In this document: one piece after another, positions 24,513 to 34,800 of the stretch
Layout: the number at the start of each line of letters is the position of its first letter
Position numbering within the stretch: the first letter of the stretch is position 1
Assembly (NCBI RefSeq): GCF_024055635.1
Contig: NZ_JAMXMB010000012.1
Coordinates: forward strand, 1 to 64,000
Origin: Microbacterium yannicii
GTDB taxonomy: Bacteria > Actinomycetota > Actinomycetes > Actinomycetales > Microbacteriaceae
Length of the DNA stretch: 64,000 nucleotides
Direction: 5' to 3'
Made by a program: the position numbers and the translations under genes
The notes under the pieces: model-generated
What the model was told of the DNA's origin: nothing
Seen by the model: the letters and a program-made list of their open reading frames with translations, nothing else
Database searches by the model: none

Positions 24513-27500
24513 CGCAGCCGCTTCCCCGGCCGGGCGGCGATAGCGCAGCGTGACGATCTCGAACGGTCGCAGTTCGAGCGTCGTCCGCGAAGCGTCCCAC
24601 CGCTCCCCGGCCGGGCGCTCGAGCATGTCCGTGCGCTCGCAGCCCGTGGCGTCGAACAGCGCCGTCACGGTGACGGAACCGCGGCCGCCCGCGGATTCGT
24701 AGAGCCGCAGGACGACATCGCCGGAAGCGTCCTCGGCGAGCTTGACGGTCTCGGCGACGACGGTCGCGCTGCGGATGTCGAAGAGCGCAGCGGCCCCGTG
24801 GTCGCCGGTCACCCGCCGCACCGCCCGGTTGAGCCGGTAACCCTCGGCGACGGCATCCCGGATGCCGGCATTCGGCCGCAGCGCGACCCGCAGCCTGTGC
24901 GAGCCCTGGTCGGCCACCGGGTCGGGATAGCGGGGTGCCCGGATGAGCGACATGCCCAGTGTCGTGGAGCGCCCGCCTCCGGTCCGCGGCGTCCTCCGGG
25001 CGTCGTGACCATGGGTGGAGTCGTTGGCCACGGCGACGCCGTAGCCCGGCTCGCCGACATGCACCCAGCGATGTGCGCAGAACTCGAAGCGCGCGGCCTC
25101 CCACGAGGTGTTCTCGTGCGTGACGCGATGGACGTGGCCGAACTGGGTCTCGGCGGCGGTGACGTCGGCGTGCACATCGATGTCGACGTACAGCTTCAGC
25201 AGCTTCTGACTCTCGTGCCAGTCGATGACCAGCTCGAGGTCGAGCGCCGGCGCCGCGGGCGCCAGGGTGAGCCGCTGCGTGACGTGCGACGCTCCGAAGG
25301 AACGCGCGACGACGACCGTCACGGAGCCGTCGTCGCCGGTCTGCACCTCGAGGGACTCGGGGGCTTCGGCGTCGAGCGGGGTGGCGTTGCGGCGGTAGTG
25401 GTCGTCGATGTCCCAGGCGTCCCACTCGTTCGGGGTGTCGCGGTGCAGAACGAGCCGGTTCGCGGCGCCGCCCGGCGCCACCGCCTCGCGGCCTGAGGCG
25501 GCGTCGACGAGCGAGACCACACGGCCGCGCCCGTCGATGACGGCGCGCAGCACGCCGTTGTCGACCACCCACCCGTCGTCGGGCCGGCGCTCCCAGGTGG
25601 CGGAGGCTTCCGCCTCGGCGAGCGTGCCGATGGCGAACGCCTCGACGCCGCCTGCAGTCCCCGGAGTGGACGCGGGCAGCGGCATCGGGTTGGCGAGGAG
25701 TGCGGTGGATCCGGTTCCGACGAGGGCCGCCAGACTCCGGTCGACGAGGGTCGTCAGCTCATCGCGGATCCGTGCGTGATCGCGCTCTGCCTCGCGGTGG
25801 ACCCACGCGATGGAGCTTCCGGGGAGGATGTCGTGGAACTGCAGCAGCAGCACGTTCTCCCAAGCCCGCCGCAGTTCGTCGTACGGGTAGGGCTCACCCG
25901 TGCGGACCGCGGCGGTCGCCGCCCACAGCTCGGCCTCGTGCAGCAGCTGCTCGCTGCGACGGTTGCCCTGCTTGGTGCGCAGCTGCGAGGTGTAGGTGCC
26001 ACGGTGCAGTTCGAGGTACATCTCGCCCGCCCACACCGGCGCGTCCGGATACTCGGCCTCGGCATCCGTGAAGAAGCGGCGGGGCGCGGCGATCTCGACG
26101 CGGGGGAGCCCCTCCAGGTCGCGCGACCGCTCGGCCGCGGCCAGCATCTCGCGGGTCGGTCCACCTCCGCCGTCGCCGAACCCGAACGGCACCAGTGAGG
26201 TCGTCGCGGCGCCGGCGTCCTTGAAGTTGCGCTCCGTGTGCAGCAGCTCAGCGGGAGTCAGCTCGGAGTTGTACGTGTCGGCCGGGGGAAGGTGGGTGAA
26301 CACGCGCGTGCCGTCGATCCCCTCCCACCAGAAGGTGTGGTGCGGCAGCTGGTTCACCTGACTCCACGACAGCTTCTGCGTGAGGAACCAACAGTTGCCG
26401 GTGCCGCGCACGATCTGGGGCAGAGCCGCCGAGTAGCCGAACGAGTCCGGCAGCCAGACCTCTTCCGTCTCGACGCCGAGGCGCTCGCGGAAGAACCGCT
26501 TGCCGTGGACGAACTGCCGGATCATCGACTCGCCGCCGGGCATGTTGGTGTCGGACTCGACCCACATGCCCCCGACCGGCACGAACCTGCCGGCCTGCAC
26601 CTGCTCCCGCACGCGCGCGAACAGCTCGGGGTAGTGCTGCTCGAGCCAGGCGTACTGCTGTGCGGAGGAGGCCGCGAACACGAATTGCGGATGCCGCTCC
26701 ATCAGCTCGAGCGCGTTGGAGAAGGTCCGCGCGACCTTGCGGATCGTCTCGCGGGTGGGCCACAGCCACGCAGAGTCGATGTGGGCGTGGCCGACGGCGA
26801 CGATACGGTGGCTCGACGCATGCGCGGGGGAGGCGAGGAGCCGTGCGATGGTCTCGCGGGCGAGTGCGGCCGTGCCCGCGACGTCGTCGGGGTCGACGAC
26901 GTCGAGCATCCGCTCGAGTCCGCGCACGATCGTGTGGTGCCGCGGGGAGTCCTGCGGAAGCTCGCCGAGCAGACCGCTCAGCACCTGGATGTCCTGCAGC
27001 AGCTCCCACGCCGTCTCGTCACGGCGCACGAGGCCGATGGCGCCGAGCCGGTATAGCGCGTCGTCGCCCGCCGTCTGCTTGTCGCCCAGCGGCGTCGCGG
27101 CGAACGTCCACTCGCCGGCGAGGTCGGGGTTGGCGGCGGCCTCGATGTAGAGGGTGAGCTCGTCGGCGTCGGCGCCGATAACTGCGGCGTCGAGCGGCAG
27201 GTGGTGGCTGCGCGGCGACACCGCCTTGACGATGCTGCCGTCCGGGCGATATGCGAGGCCTTCGACCTGGAAGCCGGGGCGGTCGGCAGTGAAGCCGAGA
27301 TCGCAGACGATCTCGGTGTGCTGCGGGCTCCAACCCTCGGGAAGGCGCCCCGAGATCCGGAACCACGTCGAGCTCCACGCGCGGCCCCAGGTCCAGCCGG
27401 CCGGAGTCGCTTCGTACTCGTGATCGACGGCCTCGGCGAACGGGACCGGCTCGTCGGGGACGGACCAGTGCTCGACCCGCAGCGCCTGGAAGTCGGGGTA

Positions 27501-27572
27501 CACCGCCGGCGCGAGCCGCTCTCGGGTGAACCTCTGCAGGCGTGCCTGCACATGCGACCGGTCGTCGTGCAC
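24498..27572 (-). CDS. GH38 alpha-mannosidase
   Basis: A 1024-residue retaining alpha-mannosidase, cytoplasmic (no signal peptide). Zinc ligands and fold motif: AVGHAHIDSAWLWP (259-272, His262, His264, Asp266). The nucleophile is Asp376 in EVWLPDSFGYSAALPQI, and the third metal region is QFHDILPGSSI (579-589). Residues about 1-240 are the N-terminal jelly-roll domain of the bacterial/yeast-type enzyme; the C-terminal 400 residues are the usual beta-sandwiches. It should trim mannose from imported oligosaccharides. It is divergent from the small esterase with an AACCGGTT operator-like dyad between them, so it is probably co-regulated with the 28.4 kb operon. Confidence 0.95.
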   Translation of the reverse strand: MHDDRSHVQARLQRFTRERLAPAVYPDFQALRVEHWSVPDEPVPFAEAVDHEYEATPAGWTWGRAWSSTWFRISGRLPEGWSPQHTEIVCDLGFTADRPGFQVEGLAYRPDGSIVKAVSPRSHHLPLDAAVIGADADELTLYIEAAANPDLAGEWTFAATPLGDKQTAGDDALYRLGAIGLVRRDETAWELLQDIQVLSGLLGELPQDSPRHHTIVRGLERMLDVVDPDDVAGTAALARETIARLLASPAHASSHRIVAVGHAHIDSAWLWPTRETIRKVARTFSNALELMERHPQFVFAASSAQQYAWLEQHYPELFARVREQVQAGRFVPVGGMWVESDTNMPGGESMIRQFVHGKRFFRERLGVETEEVWLPDSFGYSAALPQIVRGTGNCWFLTQKLSWSQVNQLPHHTFWWEGIDGTRVFTHLPPADTYNSELTPAELLHTERNFKDAGAATTSLVPFGFGDGGGGPTREMLAAAERSRDLEGLPRVEIAAPRRFFTDAEAEYPDAPVWAGEMYLELHRGTYTSQLRTKQGNRRSEQLLHEAELWAATAAVRTGEPYPYDELRRAWENVLLLQFHDILPGSSIAWVHREAERDHARIRDELTTLVDRSLAALVGTGSTALLANPMPLPASTPGTAGGVEAFAIGTLAEAEASATWERRPDDGWVVDNGVLRAVIDGRGRVVSLVDAASGREAVAPGGAANRLVLHRDTPNEWDAWDIDDHYRRNATPLDAEAPESLEVQTGDDGSVTVVVARSFGASHVTQRLTLAPAAPALDLELVIDWHESQKLLKLYVDIDVHADVTAAETQFGHVHRVTHENTSWEAARFEFCAHRWVHVGEPGYGVAVANDSTHGHDARRTPRTGGGRSTTLGMSLIRAPRYPDPVADQGSHRLRVALRPNAGIRDAVAEGYRLNRAVRRVTGDHGAAALFDIRSATVVAETVKLAEDASGDVVLRLYESAGGRGSVTVTALFDATGCERTDMLERPAGERWDASRTTLELRPFEIVTLRYRRPAGEAAASTGR

Positions 27573-27652
27573 CTTTGCTCCTCACTGCGAGGGCGTCCGT
27601 CTCCGCAGCGGAGTTGCCCGCCGACGAGCGTACATGCAACGCTGTCAGGCAA

Positions 27653-27664
27653 CAACCGGTTTCA
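27653..27664. promoter_or_regulatory. CAACCGGTTTCA operator-like site
   Basis: CAACCGGTTTCA lies between the divergent mannosidase and esterase genes, 11 bases before the esterase ATG. Its exact reverse complement recurs at 28353-28364 before the next operon. The core AACCGGTT is a palindrome with a central CG, typical of LacI-family operators. The lacI gene at 38017 is the nearest candidate regulator. Confidence 0.55.
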
Positions 27665-27674
27665 AAGGTGTGAC

Positions 27675-28325
27675 ATGACGATCAGAGCCCTCGTTCTCCC
27701 CGGTGGGAGCTATCGCAACCATGCGCCTCACGAGGCCGAGCCCGTCGCCGCTTGGCTGGCGGGACTCGGCATCGAAGCGGACATCCTGCGGTACCCCGTG
27801 GGGATGCCGCATCCCGCCGCGCACGAGGCGATCGGCGCCCGCATCGCCGAGTTGCGCCACACCGGCGCCGATCGCGTGCTGCTCGTCGGCTTCTCGGCCG
27901 GGGGGCATGCCGCCGGGCTGGCAGCGCTTCGGCCGGCCGACGCGTCCCGCCGCGTCGACGGGCTGGTGCTCGGCTATCCGGTCGTATCGCTGGAAACGCA
28001 CTCTCATCAGGGATCGAGGGAAGTCCTCCTGGGCGACGACGACACGCCGGAACGGCGAGCCGCTCTCTCGTTGGAGCGCCTGGTGACCACGGAGGCGCCG
28101 GTGTCCTTCCTCTTCCACTCCTTCGACGACCAGAAGGTGCCCGTCGAGCACTCGCTCCTGCTGTCGTCGGCGCTGCAACGAGCAGGAACGCCCCACGAAC
28201 TCCACCTCTACCCTCTCGGCGGGCACGGCTGTGGCCTCGGCGGCGACCTCGTGCCGTGGACCGGAGCGTGCGCCGCGTGGCTGTCTCGCGAGGGCTGGCT
28301 GCCCCAGCATCCCAGTCCAGCTTGA
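27675..28325 (+). CDS. Small alpha/beta-hydrolase, esterase-like
   Basis: A 216-residue hydrolase of the acetyl-xylan-esterase-like/BD-FAE group. The oxyanion turn is LPGGSYRNHAPHE (8-20), the nucleophile elbow is VGFSAGGHAA (71-80, Ser74), the acid is Asp151 or 152 in HSFDDQKVP, and the base is His184 in LGGHGCG. It should remove acetyl or similar groups from imported sugars inside the cell. It starts 11 bp after an operator-like site and its stop codon overlaps the TTGACA -35 box of the next operon, so it is transcribed separately but under the same type of site. Confidence 0.87.
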   Translation: MTIRALVLPGGSYRNHAPHEAEPVAAWLAGLGIEADILRYPVGMPHPAAHEAIGARIAELRHTGADRVLLVGFSAGGHAAGLAALRPADASRRVDGLVLGYPVVSLETHSHQGSREVLLGDDDTPERRAALSLERLVTTEAPVSFLFHSFDDQKVPVEHSLLLSSALQRAGTPHELHLYPLGGHGCGLGGDLVPWTGACAAWLSREGWLPQHPSPA

Positions 28326-28364
28326 CACCAGATCGGTTTCCGGCCAGAGTTATGAAACCGGTTG
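28322..28364 (+). promoter_or_regulatory. Promoter and TGAAACCGGTTG operator of the 28.4 kb operon
   Basis: TTGACA (28322-28327) is a consensus -35 box that includes the stop codon of the esterase gene. AGTTAT (28347-28352, 19-bp spacer) is the best -10 I can see, and is weak. TGAAACCGGTTG (28353-28364) follows directly and is the reverse complement of the site at 27653. It would cover the transcription start, so binding should repress. The substrate-binding protein gene begins 74 bp later. Confidence 0.55.
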
Positions 28365-28437
28365 AGATTTGTATCGAGATCCGCGTGCCCGCCGAATTGT
28401 GCAGGTGCACACCCGAACTACGAAGGAGTAGAGGCAA

Positions 28438-29844
28438 ATGACACAGCAGCGCTGGGTCCGCGTGGGCGGACTCATCACCGGCATCGCCGTCACGGGACTG
28501 CTCGTGAGCGGATGCGCGGGCGGCGGCACGCCCTCGTCGACACCGTCGGCCGAGGCGGTGACCTGCGACCCCGACGCTGATGTGACGATCACCGTGGGCG
28601 AGCGCCCGACGTCCGACCAGACGGCGAACCTCGAGGCGTGGGAGAACGCGGTCGCGCAGTTCGAGGAGGACCACCCGAACATCACGATCGACGACGAGGA
28701 GACCAAGTACGACGTCTCGACGTTCCCGGCCCTTCTCGTCGGGGGAACCCTGCCGACCACCCTGCAGGTGCCGTTCACCGACATCCAGTCGCTGATCGAG
28801 CGCGGCCAGGCGGCCGACATCACCGCGTACGTGGAGAACGACGACGTGCTGAGCCACCTGAACCCGCAGCTGAAGGCCGTCACGGAGGACGCTGACGGCC
28901 GCACCTACGGCGTCGTCCGCGCCGCGTACACGATGGGCCTGATCTACGACCGCGCGCTGTTCACCGAGGCCGGGCTCGATCCCGACGCGCCGCCCGCGAC
29001 CTGGGACGAGGTGCTGGATGCCGCGGCGACGATCACGGAGGAGACGGGACAGACCGGCTTCATCATCCCGACCACCGGCAACACCGGCGGCTGGCTGCTG
29101 ACCTCGATGTCGTACTCCAACGGCGACCTCGTGGAGGAGGTCGACGGCGACGACACGACCGTGACCCTCGCCACGCCGGGGATGGAGGCGAGCCTGCAGT
29201 TCCTGCACGACGTGCGCTGGGAGGAGGAGGCCGCGGGCGCCAACTACCTCTACGACAACAACGCCATCCGCGACGACATCGCCGCCGGTTCCATCGGCCA
29301 GAGCCTCAACGGGGCGAACCTGTACAACAGCCTCGTCATCGGCCGAGGCATGCCGAAGGAGGACTTCGGGCTCGCACCGTTCCCGACCGGCGACGACCCC
29401 GTGGGCGTGCTCGGCGGCGGCAACATCCAGTGGTACAACCCCAAGGCCACGCCCGACCAGCTGTGCGCCGCGCTCGAGTGGACGAAGTTCTACTTCCTGA
29501 ACCGGTACGTCGACGAAGAGGCGGCCGTCACCTGGGCCGAGGCGCAGGTGGCGGATGACCTGCCGGTCGGCCTGCCCGAGGTGCCGGTCGTCTCGGACGA
29601 CCAGTATCAGACGTACCTCGGCTGGATCGAGCCGTACATCAATGTTCCGCGAGAGAACTACACCGCGTACCTCGACAGCCTGGCGACGGCGACGATCCTG
29701 CCTGAGCCCGCCAAGAAGGCGCAGGAGCTCTACGCGGCGCTCGATCCGGTGGTGCAGGCCGTCCTCACCCGCGAGGACGCGGACTTCGACGAGCTGCTGA
29801 CCTCGGCTGAGACACAGGTCCAGGACCTGGTCGACGCCGGATGA
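28438..29844 (+). CDS. CUT1 sugar ABC transporter substrate-binding lipoprotein
   Basis: A 468-residue family 1 solute-binding protein. Lipoprotein signal: a hydrophobic core ending LLVSGC with Cys26. The mature part has the usual NLEAWENAVAQFEEDHPNI helix (about 62-80) and the C-lobe segment with WTKFYFLNRY. It should bind an oligosaccharide outside the cell. GAAGGAG lies ten bases before the ATG. It is first gene of an operon that continues with two permeases, a secreted glycosidase, a dehydrogenase, an esterase and a LacI regulator. A perfect hairpin follows its stop, before the permease genes. Confidence 0.95.
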   Translation: MTQQRWVRVGGLITGIAVTGLLVSGCAGGGTPSSTPSAEAVTCDPDADVTITVGERPTSDQTANLEAWENAVAQFEEDHPNITIDDEETKYDVSTFPALLVGGTLPTTLQVPFTDIQSLIERGQAADITAYVENDDVLSHLNPQLKAVTEDADGRTYGVVRAAYTMGLIYDRALFTEAGLDPDAPPATWDEVLDAAATITEETGQTGFIIPTTGNTGGWLLTSMSYSNGDLVEEVDGDDTTVTLATPGMEASLQFLHDVRWEEEAAGANYLYDNNAIRDDIAAGSIGQSLNGANLYNSLVIGRGMPKEDFGLAPFPTGDDPVGVLGGGNIQWYNPKATPDQLCAALEWTKFYFLNRYVDEEAAVTWAEAQVADDLPVGLPEVPVVSDDQYQTYLGWIEPYINVPRENYTAYLDSLATATILPEPAKKAQELYAALDPVVQAVLTREDADFDELLTSAETQVQDLVDAG

Positions 29845-29850
29845 TCCGTT

Positions 29851-29879
29851 CCGGTGGCCGCGGCAGCCGCGGCCACCGG
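29851..29879. terminator. Intercistronic hairpin after the binding-protein gene
   Basis: Two perfectly complementary 14-base arms (29851-29864, starting CCGGTGGCC, and 29866-29879) meet at a single A. The hairpin lies between the binding-protein stop and the permease GTG at 29917. It is probably an attenuating or mRNA-protecting structure that lets the binding protein be made in excess over the membrane parts. No U-run follows, so full termination is less likely. Confidence 0.7.
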
Positions 29880-29916
29880 ACGCATCCGGCACGAGAACAT
29901 CGACGGGAGACACAAC

Positions 29917-30900
29917 GTGACCGCAACCGCCCCGCCCTTCGTCGGCCGTCCGGCCGACGCGGACGCCACCGGCAGCCCGCCGCCCGCTGCGCCCCGGCCG
30001 CGCAGAGGACCGCGCGCGCGGTTCCTGGTCTGGGTGCGCAACGGCGGCGTGCCGACGCTCGTCATGTTCCTCCCGCTGCTGCTCACGTTCGGCTACTTCG
30101 CGTGGTGGCCGATCCTGAAGAGCCTCATCCTGGCGTTCCAGCAGACCGACCTCATCAACGATCCCACCTGGGTGGGAGTGCGCAACTTCGAGCGCGTGCT
30201 GGCCGACCCGCTGCTCTGGACGGCCGCGGGCAACACCGTCTGGTTCGCCGTCCTGGCGCTCCTCATCGGCTTCCCGCTGCCGATCCTGATGGCGATGGTG
30301 ATGGCGGAGCTGCGCCGCAGTCGCCAGATCTCGAGCGTGCTCGTCTACCTGCCGGTCATCATCCCGCCCGTGGTCAGCGTCCTGCTGTGGAAGCAGTTCT
30401 ACGACCCCTCGTCGTCCGGCCTCTTCAACACCGTGCTCGGCTGGTTCGGACTCGGCCCGATCGGCTGGTTGCAGGACCCGGCGCTCGCGATGCCGAGCAT
30501 CGTGATCCAGGCCACCTGGGCGACGGCGGGCACCGCCACGATCATCTACCTCGCCGCGCTCATGTCGATCCAGGCGGAGCTCTACGACGCCGCCGAGGTC
30601 GACGGGGCGTCGATCCTCCAGCGCACCTGGCATGTCACGCTGCCGCAGCTGCGCAGCGTCATCCTGCTCATGCTCCTGCTGCAGATCATCGGCACCATGC
30701 AGGTCTTCACCGATCCGTTCGTCATGACCGGGGGCGGACCCGAGAACCGGACCGTGACGCTGCTCATGCTCATCTACAACTACGCCTTCCTGTCAGGCGA
30801 CTTCGGCAAGGCGACGGCCCTGAGCCTGATGCTCGCGGTGGCGCTGAGCCTGGTCTCGGCGATCTACCTCCGACTGACGCGGAAATGGAGCGAATCGTGA
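29917..30900 (+). CDS. Sugar ABC transporter permease, MalF type
   Basis: A 327-residue CUT1 permease with six hydrophobic segments after a Pro/Arg-rich N-terminal tail of about 40 residues. The ATPase-contacting EAA loop is ELYDAAEVDGASILQRTWHV (near 227-246), followed by the family-typical LPQLRSVI. I start at GTG 29917, preceded by GGGAGA; the frame upstream runs through the hairpin and is not family-like. It pairs with the next permease, whose start overlaps its stop (GTGA). No ATPase gene is in the operon; CUT1 systems often share an MsiK-type ATPase encoded elsewhere. Confidence 0.94.
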   Translation: MTATAPPFVGRPADADATGSPPPAAPRPRRGPRARFLVWVRNGGVPTLVMFLPLLLTFGYFAWWPILKSLILAFQQTDLINDPTWVGVRNFERVLADPLLWTAAGNTVWFAVLALLIGFPLPILMAMVMAELRRSRQISSVLVYLPVIIPPVVSVLLWKQFYDPSSSGLFNTVLGWFGLGPIGWLQDPALAMPSIVIQATWATAGTATIIYLAALMSIQAELYDAAEVDGASILQRTWHVTLPQLRSVILLMLLLQIIGTMQVFTDPFVMTGGGPENRTVTLLMLIYNYAFLSGDFGKATALSLMLAVALSLVSAIYLRLTRKWSES

Positions 30901-31835
30901 GCTTCGTCACGACCACGGTCCGCGCGATCGGCAAGAGCAAGGCGGCGGCGAAGGACGCCGACGACCGCACCAACGTCTCGGCCCTCGATCGGTCGCGCCG
31001 ATCCGTGCGCCTCACGACCCGGATCCTCGCGGTGGTCCTCATCGCCTGCCTGATCGTCGTGTCGTTCGGGCCGCTGCTGTGGCTCTTCAAAGCGGCGCTT
31101 TCGACCAGCCAGGACATCCTGAAGTACCCCTTCGAGTGGTGGCCGAGCGGCATCCAATGGCAGAACCTGCCCGACGCGTGGTCGCAGATCCGCATCGGCC
31201 AGTACCTGCTGAACACGGTCTGGATGGCGGCAGGATGCTGGTTCTTCGGCTTGCTCGTCGCCCTCACCGGCGGCTACGGCATCTCGATCCTCAAGCCTCG
31301 CTACGCGAAGGTCGTCAACGCGGGCGTCCTGGCGACCCTGTTCATCCCAGGGGTCGTGTCGCTGATCTCGCTCTACGTCACCATCCTCGACGTGCCGCTG
31401 ATCGGCGTGAACCTGGTCAACACGTACTGGGCCGTGTGGCTGCCGACCGCGGCCAGCGCCTTCAACGTGCTGCTCGTCGCACGCTTCTTCGACCGCCTGC
31501 CGAGGGACGTGTTCGAGGCGGCGAAGATCGACGGCGCCGGCGTCTTCCGGGTGTTCTGGTCGATCGTGCTGCCGATGTCGCGCCCGGTGATCGGCGTGGT
31601 GTCGCTCCTGACGATCGTCGGCTCGTGGAAGGAGTTCCTCTGGCCGCTGCTGGTCCTGCCCTCGCCCGATCTGCAGCCGCTCTCGGTCGGGCTGTACCGC
31701 GTCAGCGACACCGCTCCTACGAGCCTCCTCATGGCGGGCATGTTCATCTCGGTGATCATCCCCATCGCGCTGTTCCTGATGTTCCAACGTCAGTTCCTCC
31801 GCAGCGCCGGCCAGGCCGGCGCGATCAAGGGGTGA
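30897..31835 (+). CDS. Sugar ABC transporter permease, MalG type
   Basis: A 312-residue CUT1 permease with six predicted helices. The EAA loop is DVFEAAKIDGAGVFRVFWSI (near 205-224), then VLPMSRPVIGVV, both typical of MalG. It ends MFQRQFLRSAGQAGAIKG; the AGAIKG end is usual for this family. GTG 30897 overlaps the previous stop and has GGAG six bases upstream; an in-frame ATG at 30885 lacks such a site. It should form the membrane channel with the upstream MalF-type subunit. Confidence 0.94.
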   Translation: MSFVTTTVRAIGKSKAAAKDADDRTNVSALDRSRRSVRLTTRILAVVLIACLIVVSFGPLLWLFKAALSTSQDILKYPFEWWPSGIQWQNLPDAWSQIRIGQYLLNTVWMAAGCWFFGLLVALTGGYGISILKPRYAKVVNAGVLATLFIPGVVSLISLYVTILDVPLIGVNLVNTYWAVWLPTAASAFNVLLVARFFDRLPRDVFEAAKIDGAGVFRVFWSIVLPMSRPVIGVVSLLTIVGSWKEFLWPLLVLPSPDLQPLSVGLYRVSDTAPTSLLMAGMFISVIIPIALFLMFQRQFLRSAGQAGAIKG

Positions 31836-31865
31836 CCACGGCGGTCACCCGGATCGGATCACTCC

Positions 31866-34800
31866 ATGTCTCACACGCACCGGCGCATCGTCGCGCCCGC
31901 TGCGGCCATGCTGACGGCGTTCGCCATGGTCGTCGGCATCCTGTTCGCCACCCCCTCGCCCGCGCAGGCGAGTCTCACCGAGTCCGACTCGTTCGAAGGC
32001 TGGACCACGACCGTGTCGGGCACCCCCGACTTCGTGGTGTCGGCGGACACCGCGGTCGTCCACGACGGAGCCACCTCGGCGCGGATCGAGTACGCCACGG
32101 CCTACTCGAACAGCTACGTCGACCTCCGGCAGAGCATCCGGGCGACCGGCGGAACCAGCTACGCGATGAGCGCCTGGGTGAAGACGGAGAGCCTCTCTTC
32201 GACGGGCGCCGCCTACTTCGTCCTCAGCGGCGACCATTCGCAGCGCGTCGAGCTTCCCGCCGGCACGAGCGGTTGGACGAAGCTCGAGTGGACGTACACC
32301 CAGCCGCTGGGCAGCATGACGTTCGTCATGCGTCTGCTGGTGCGCGGGACGGGGACCGTGTGGGTGGACGACGTACGGATGGCCGCACCGGCGAGCCAGG
32401 CCAACCTCGTGATCAACCCGTCGTTCGAGGAGCATGACCCGCCGCCCGGCACGCTGGCCTTCACGGACGCCGCACTCGTCTACGGCGTCGGCGACGCGCA
32501 CATCGGCGTGACCACGCTGGCGAGCAGCGTGACGTGGGACGTGCGGGCGTCCTCGGGGCAGCGCATCGACTCCGGCGTGGAAGCGGTCGCCGACGGCGCC
32601 GCATCCATCGACCTGGCCGCGCTGCCGGCCGGCTACTACTCGATCACGATGTCGGTGACCGCTCCGGTGGCGGCGACGCGCACGGCGACGCTGGCGATCG
32701 TCGAGGACGCCGAGGAAGCGGCATCCGCCGATCATCCGGTGGGGCTGGCCGTCCATGTGAACCGGTACTCGGTCGATCAGGTCGACAGCCTGATGGGTCC
32801 GCTCGCTGCGGGGACTCTCCGCGAGGGCCCGTCCTGGGACACCATCGAGACGTCGCCCGGGGTCTACCAGTTCCCCGCGCACTTCGATGCGCAGCTCGCC
32901 GCCGCCAAGGCCCGCGGCGAACGACCGCTGGTCATCCTCGCGTACTTCAGCCGCTGGTACGACGGCGGCAAGACGCCGAGCTCCCCCGAGGGGATCGCGG
33001 CTTTCGCGAACTACGCGGCCGCGGCGGCCGAACACTACGGCTCGGACGTGGACTACGAGATCTACAACGAGTTCAACCACACCTTCAACAATGGCGCGTG
33101 CGGCATGACAGCCGCCTGCTACATGGACCTCCTGGTGCCGGCCGCCGCGGCCATCCACGCGGCGGCGCCGGGGGCCCGCGTCGTGGGTCCGGTCAGCGCC
33201 GGCGCCAAGTGGGACTTCATGGAGGACCTCTTCGCCCTCGGGGCGCTCGAGCACCTCGACGTCGTCAGCTATCACACCTACGACTTCCCGGTGGCACCCG
33301 AAGGGCGCACCGAAGCCGGCGTCTCGACGCTGCGCGCCCTCATCGAGCAGTACGCGCCGGGCTCAGGCATCCCGATCTGGCTCAGCGAGCACGGCTGGAC
33401 GACGACCACCGGTGGCACCACCGAGCAGCAGCAGGCCGCCTACATCGTGCGGTCGGCGGCGCTCCTCGAAGCCGCGGGCGTCGACCGCGTGGTCTATTAC
33501 GAGCTGATCGACTCGGGCGCCAATCCTGCGGAGCAGGAGCACAACTTCGGCATCTCGCGGCTGCCCACCGACGGCGGCACGGCGCTCACACCGAAGCCCG
33601 CCTACCCCGCACTCGCGGTGTTCAACCGCCTGACCTCCGGTCGCGAGCTCTCGGGCCTGCAACGCCTCGACGGCGCCATCGTGGCGGAGTATACGGATGC
33701 CGCGGGCGACATGCTGCGGATGATGTGGGCGACCGGCGACCCGGTGACGCTGGCGGTGAGCACCGGGAGCGACGCGCGTCTCGTCAAAGGCGACGGCAGA
33801 TCGTGGCGCGCCCAGCCGAACGGACGCGTCGAGGTCACCGTCGGCGCGAACCCCGTCTACCTGACGGGCACACGGGCGACGCCGACCCGCGTCGCCGACC
33901 CGGCCGTCTCCATCGACACGCCCGACCAGATCCCGCTCCATGGCACGGCGAGCGTGCCCGTCACGGTGGATCGCGCGGCCCTCGGCGTCACGGGCGACGT
34001 GTCGGTCTTCGGGCCGGTCGGCGGCGGCGCGACGCTCACCGGCACCGCCGGCGAAGCGGCCGGCTCGGTGACGCTGGCGCCGATGCGCGAGCTCGGCGCC
34101 CACCCCGTCGCGTACACCGTGCGCAGCGGCGACGCGGTCATCGCGTTCGTCGACGACAGCGCGACCGTGGTCGAGAACCCCGTGCTATCGCTCGGACCGG
34201 TCGCCGGCGCGGACGGCGTCGGTCTCGCGCTGACCGTCCAGAATCTCGCCGGAGCGCCGACGACAGGAGTCGACGACATCGCGTGGACCGTCGGGCCGGC
34301 ATCGGGCACGCAGGCGGCGGTGCAGGTCGCGGGCGGCGAGACGGCCGCGTTGGATCTGGACCTCGGAGACATCGACACGTGGCAGCCCTACCCGTTCACG
34401 GTGCGCGCCACGGCCGGGTCCGAGGAGCGCCGGCTGGCGGGAACGACGGCGCTCGCGCCGATCGCGGCGGCGCCGTCGGACGGCACCGCCGTGGACTGGC
34501 GGGCACGCGGCACCTACGTGCCGCTCAGCGGATCCGTCGCGACGGCCGACGACCTCGGCGGAACCTTCGCGGTCTCGTGGAGCGCCGACGGACTGCGTGT
34601 GCGCGCCGATGTGCAGGACGAGGACCACACCGCCGCAGCGACGGTCGACAGGCTCTGGGCGGGGGACTCCCTGCAGTTCGCCGTGGCCAGGGGGCTGCCC
34701 GGCGCCGACCCCGCATCGCGTGTGGAGCTGGGTGCGTATCTCGGGGCGGATGGCCCGGGGGTCTACCGCTACACCGCGCCCGTCGGTGTCCTCGATGCTC

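Noticed and set aside
27682-30633. A 983-codon minus-strand frame across the esterase, binding-protein and permease genes
   Set aside because: It covers parts of three well-recognised plus-strand genes and has no family features; it is a GC-driven shadow.
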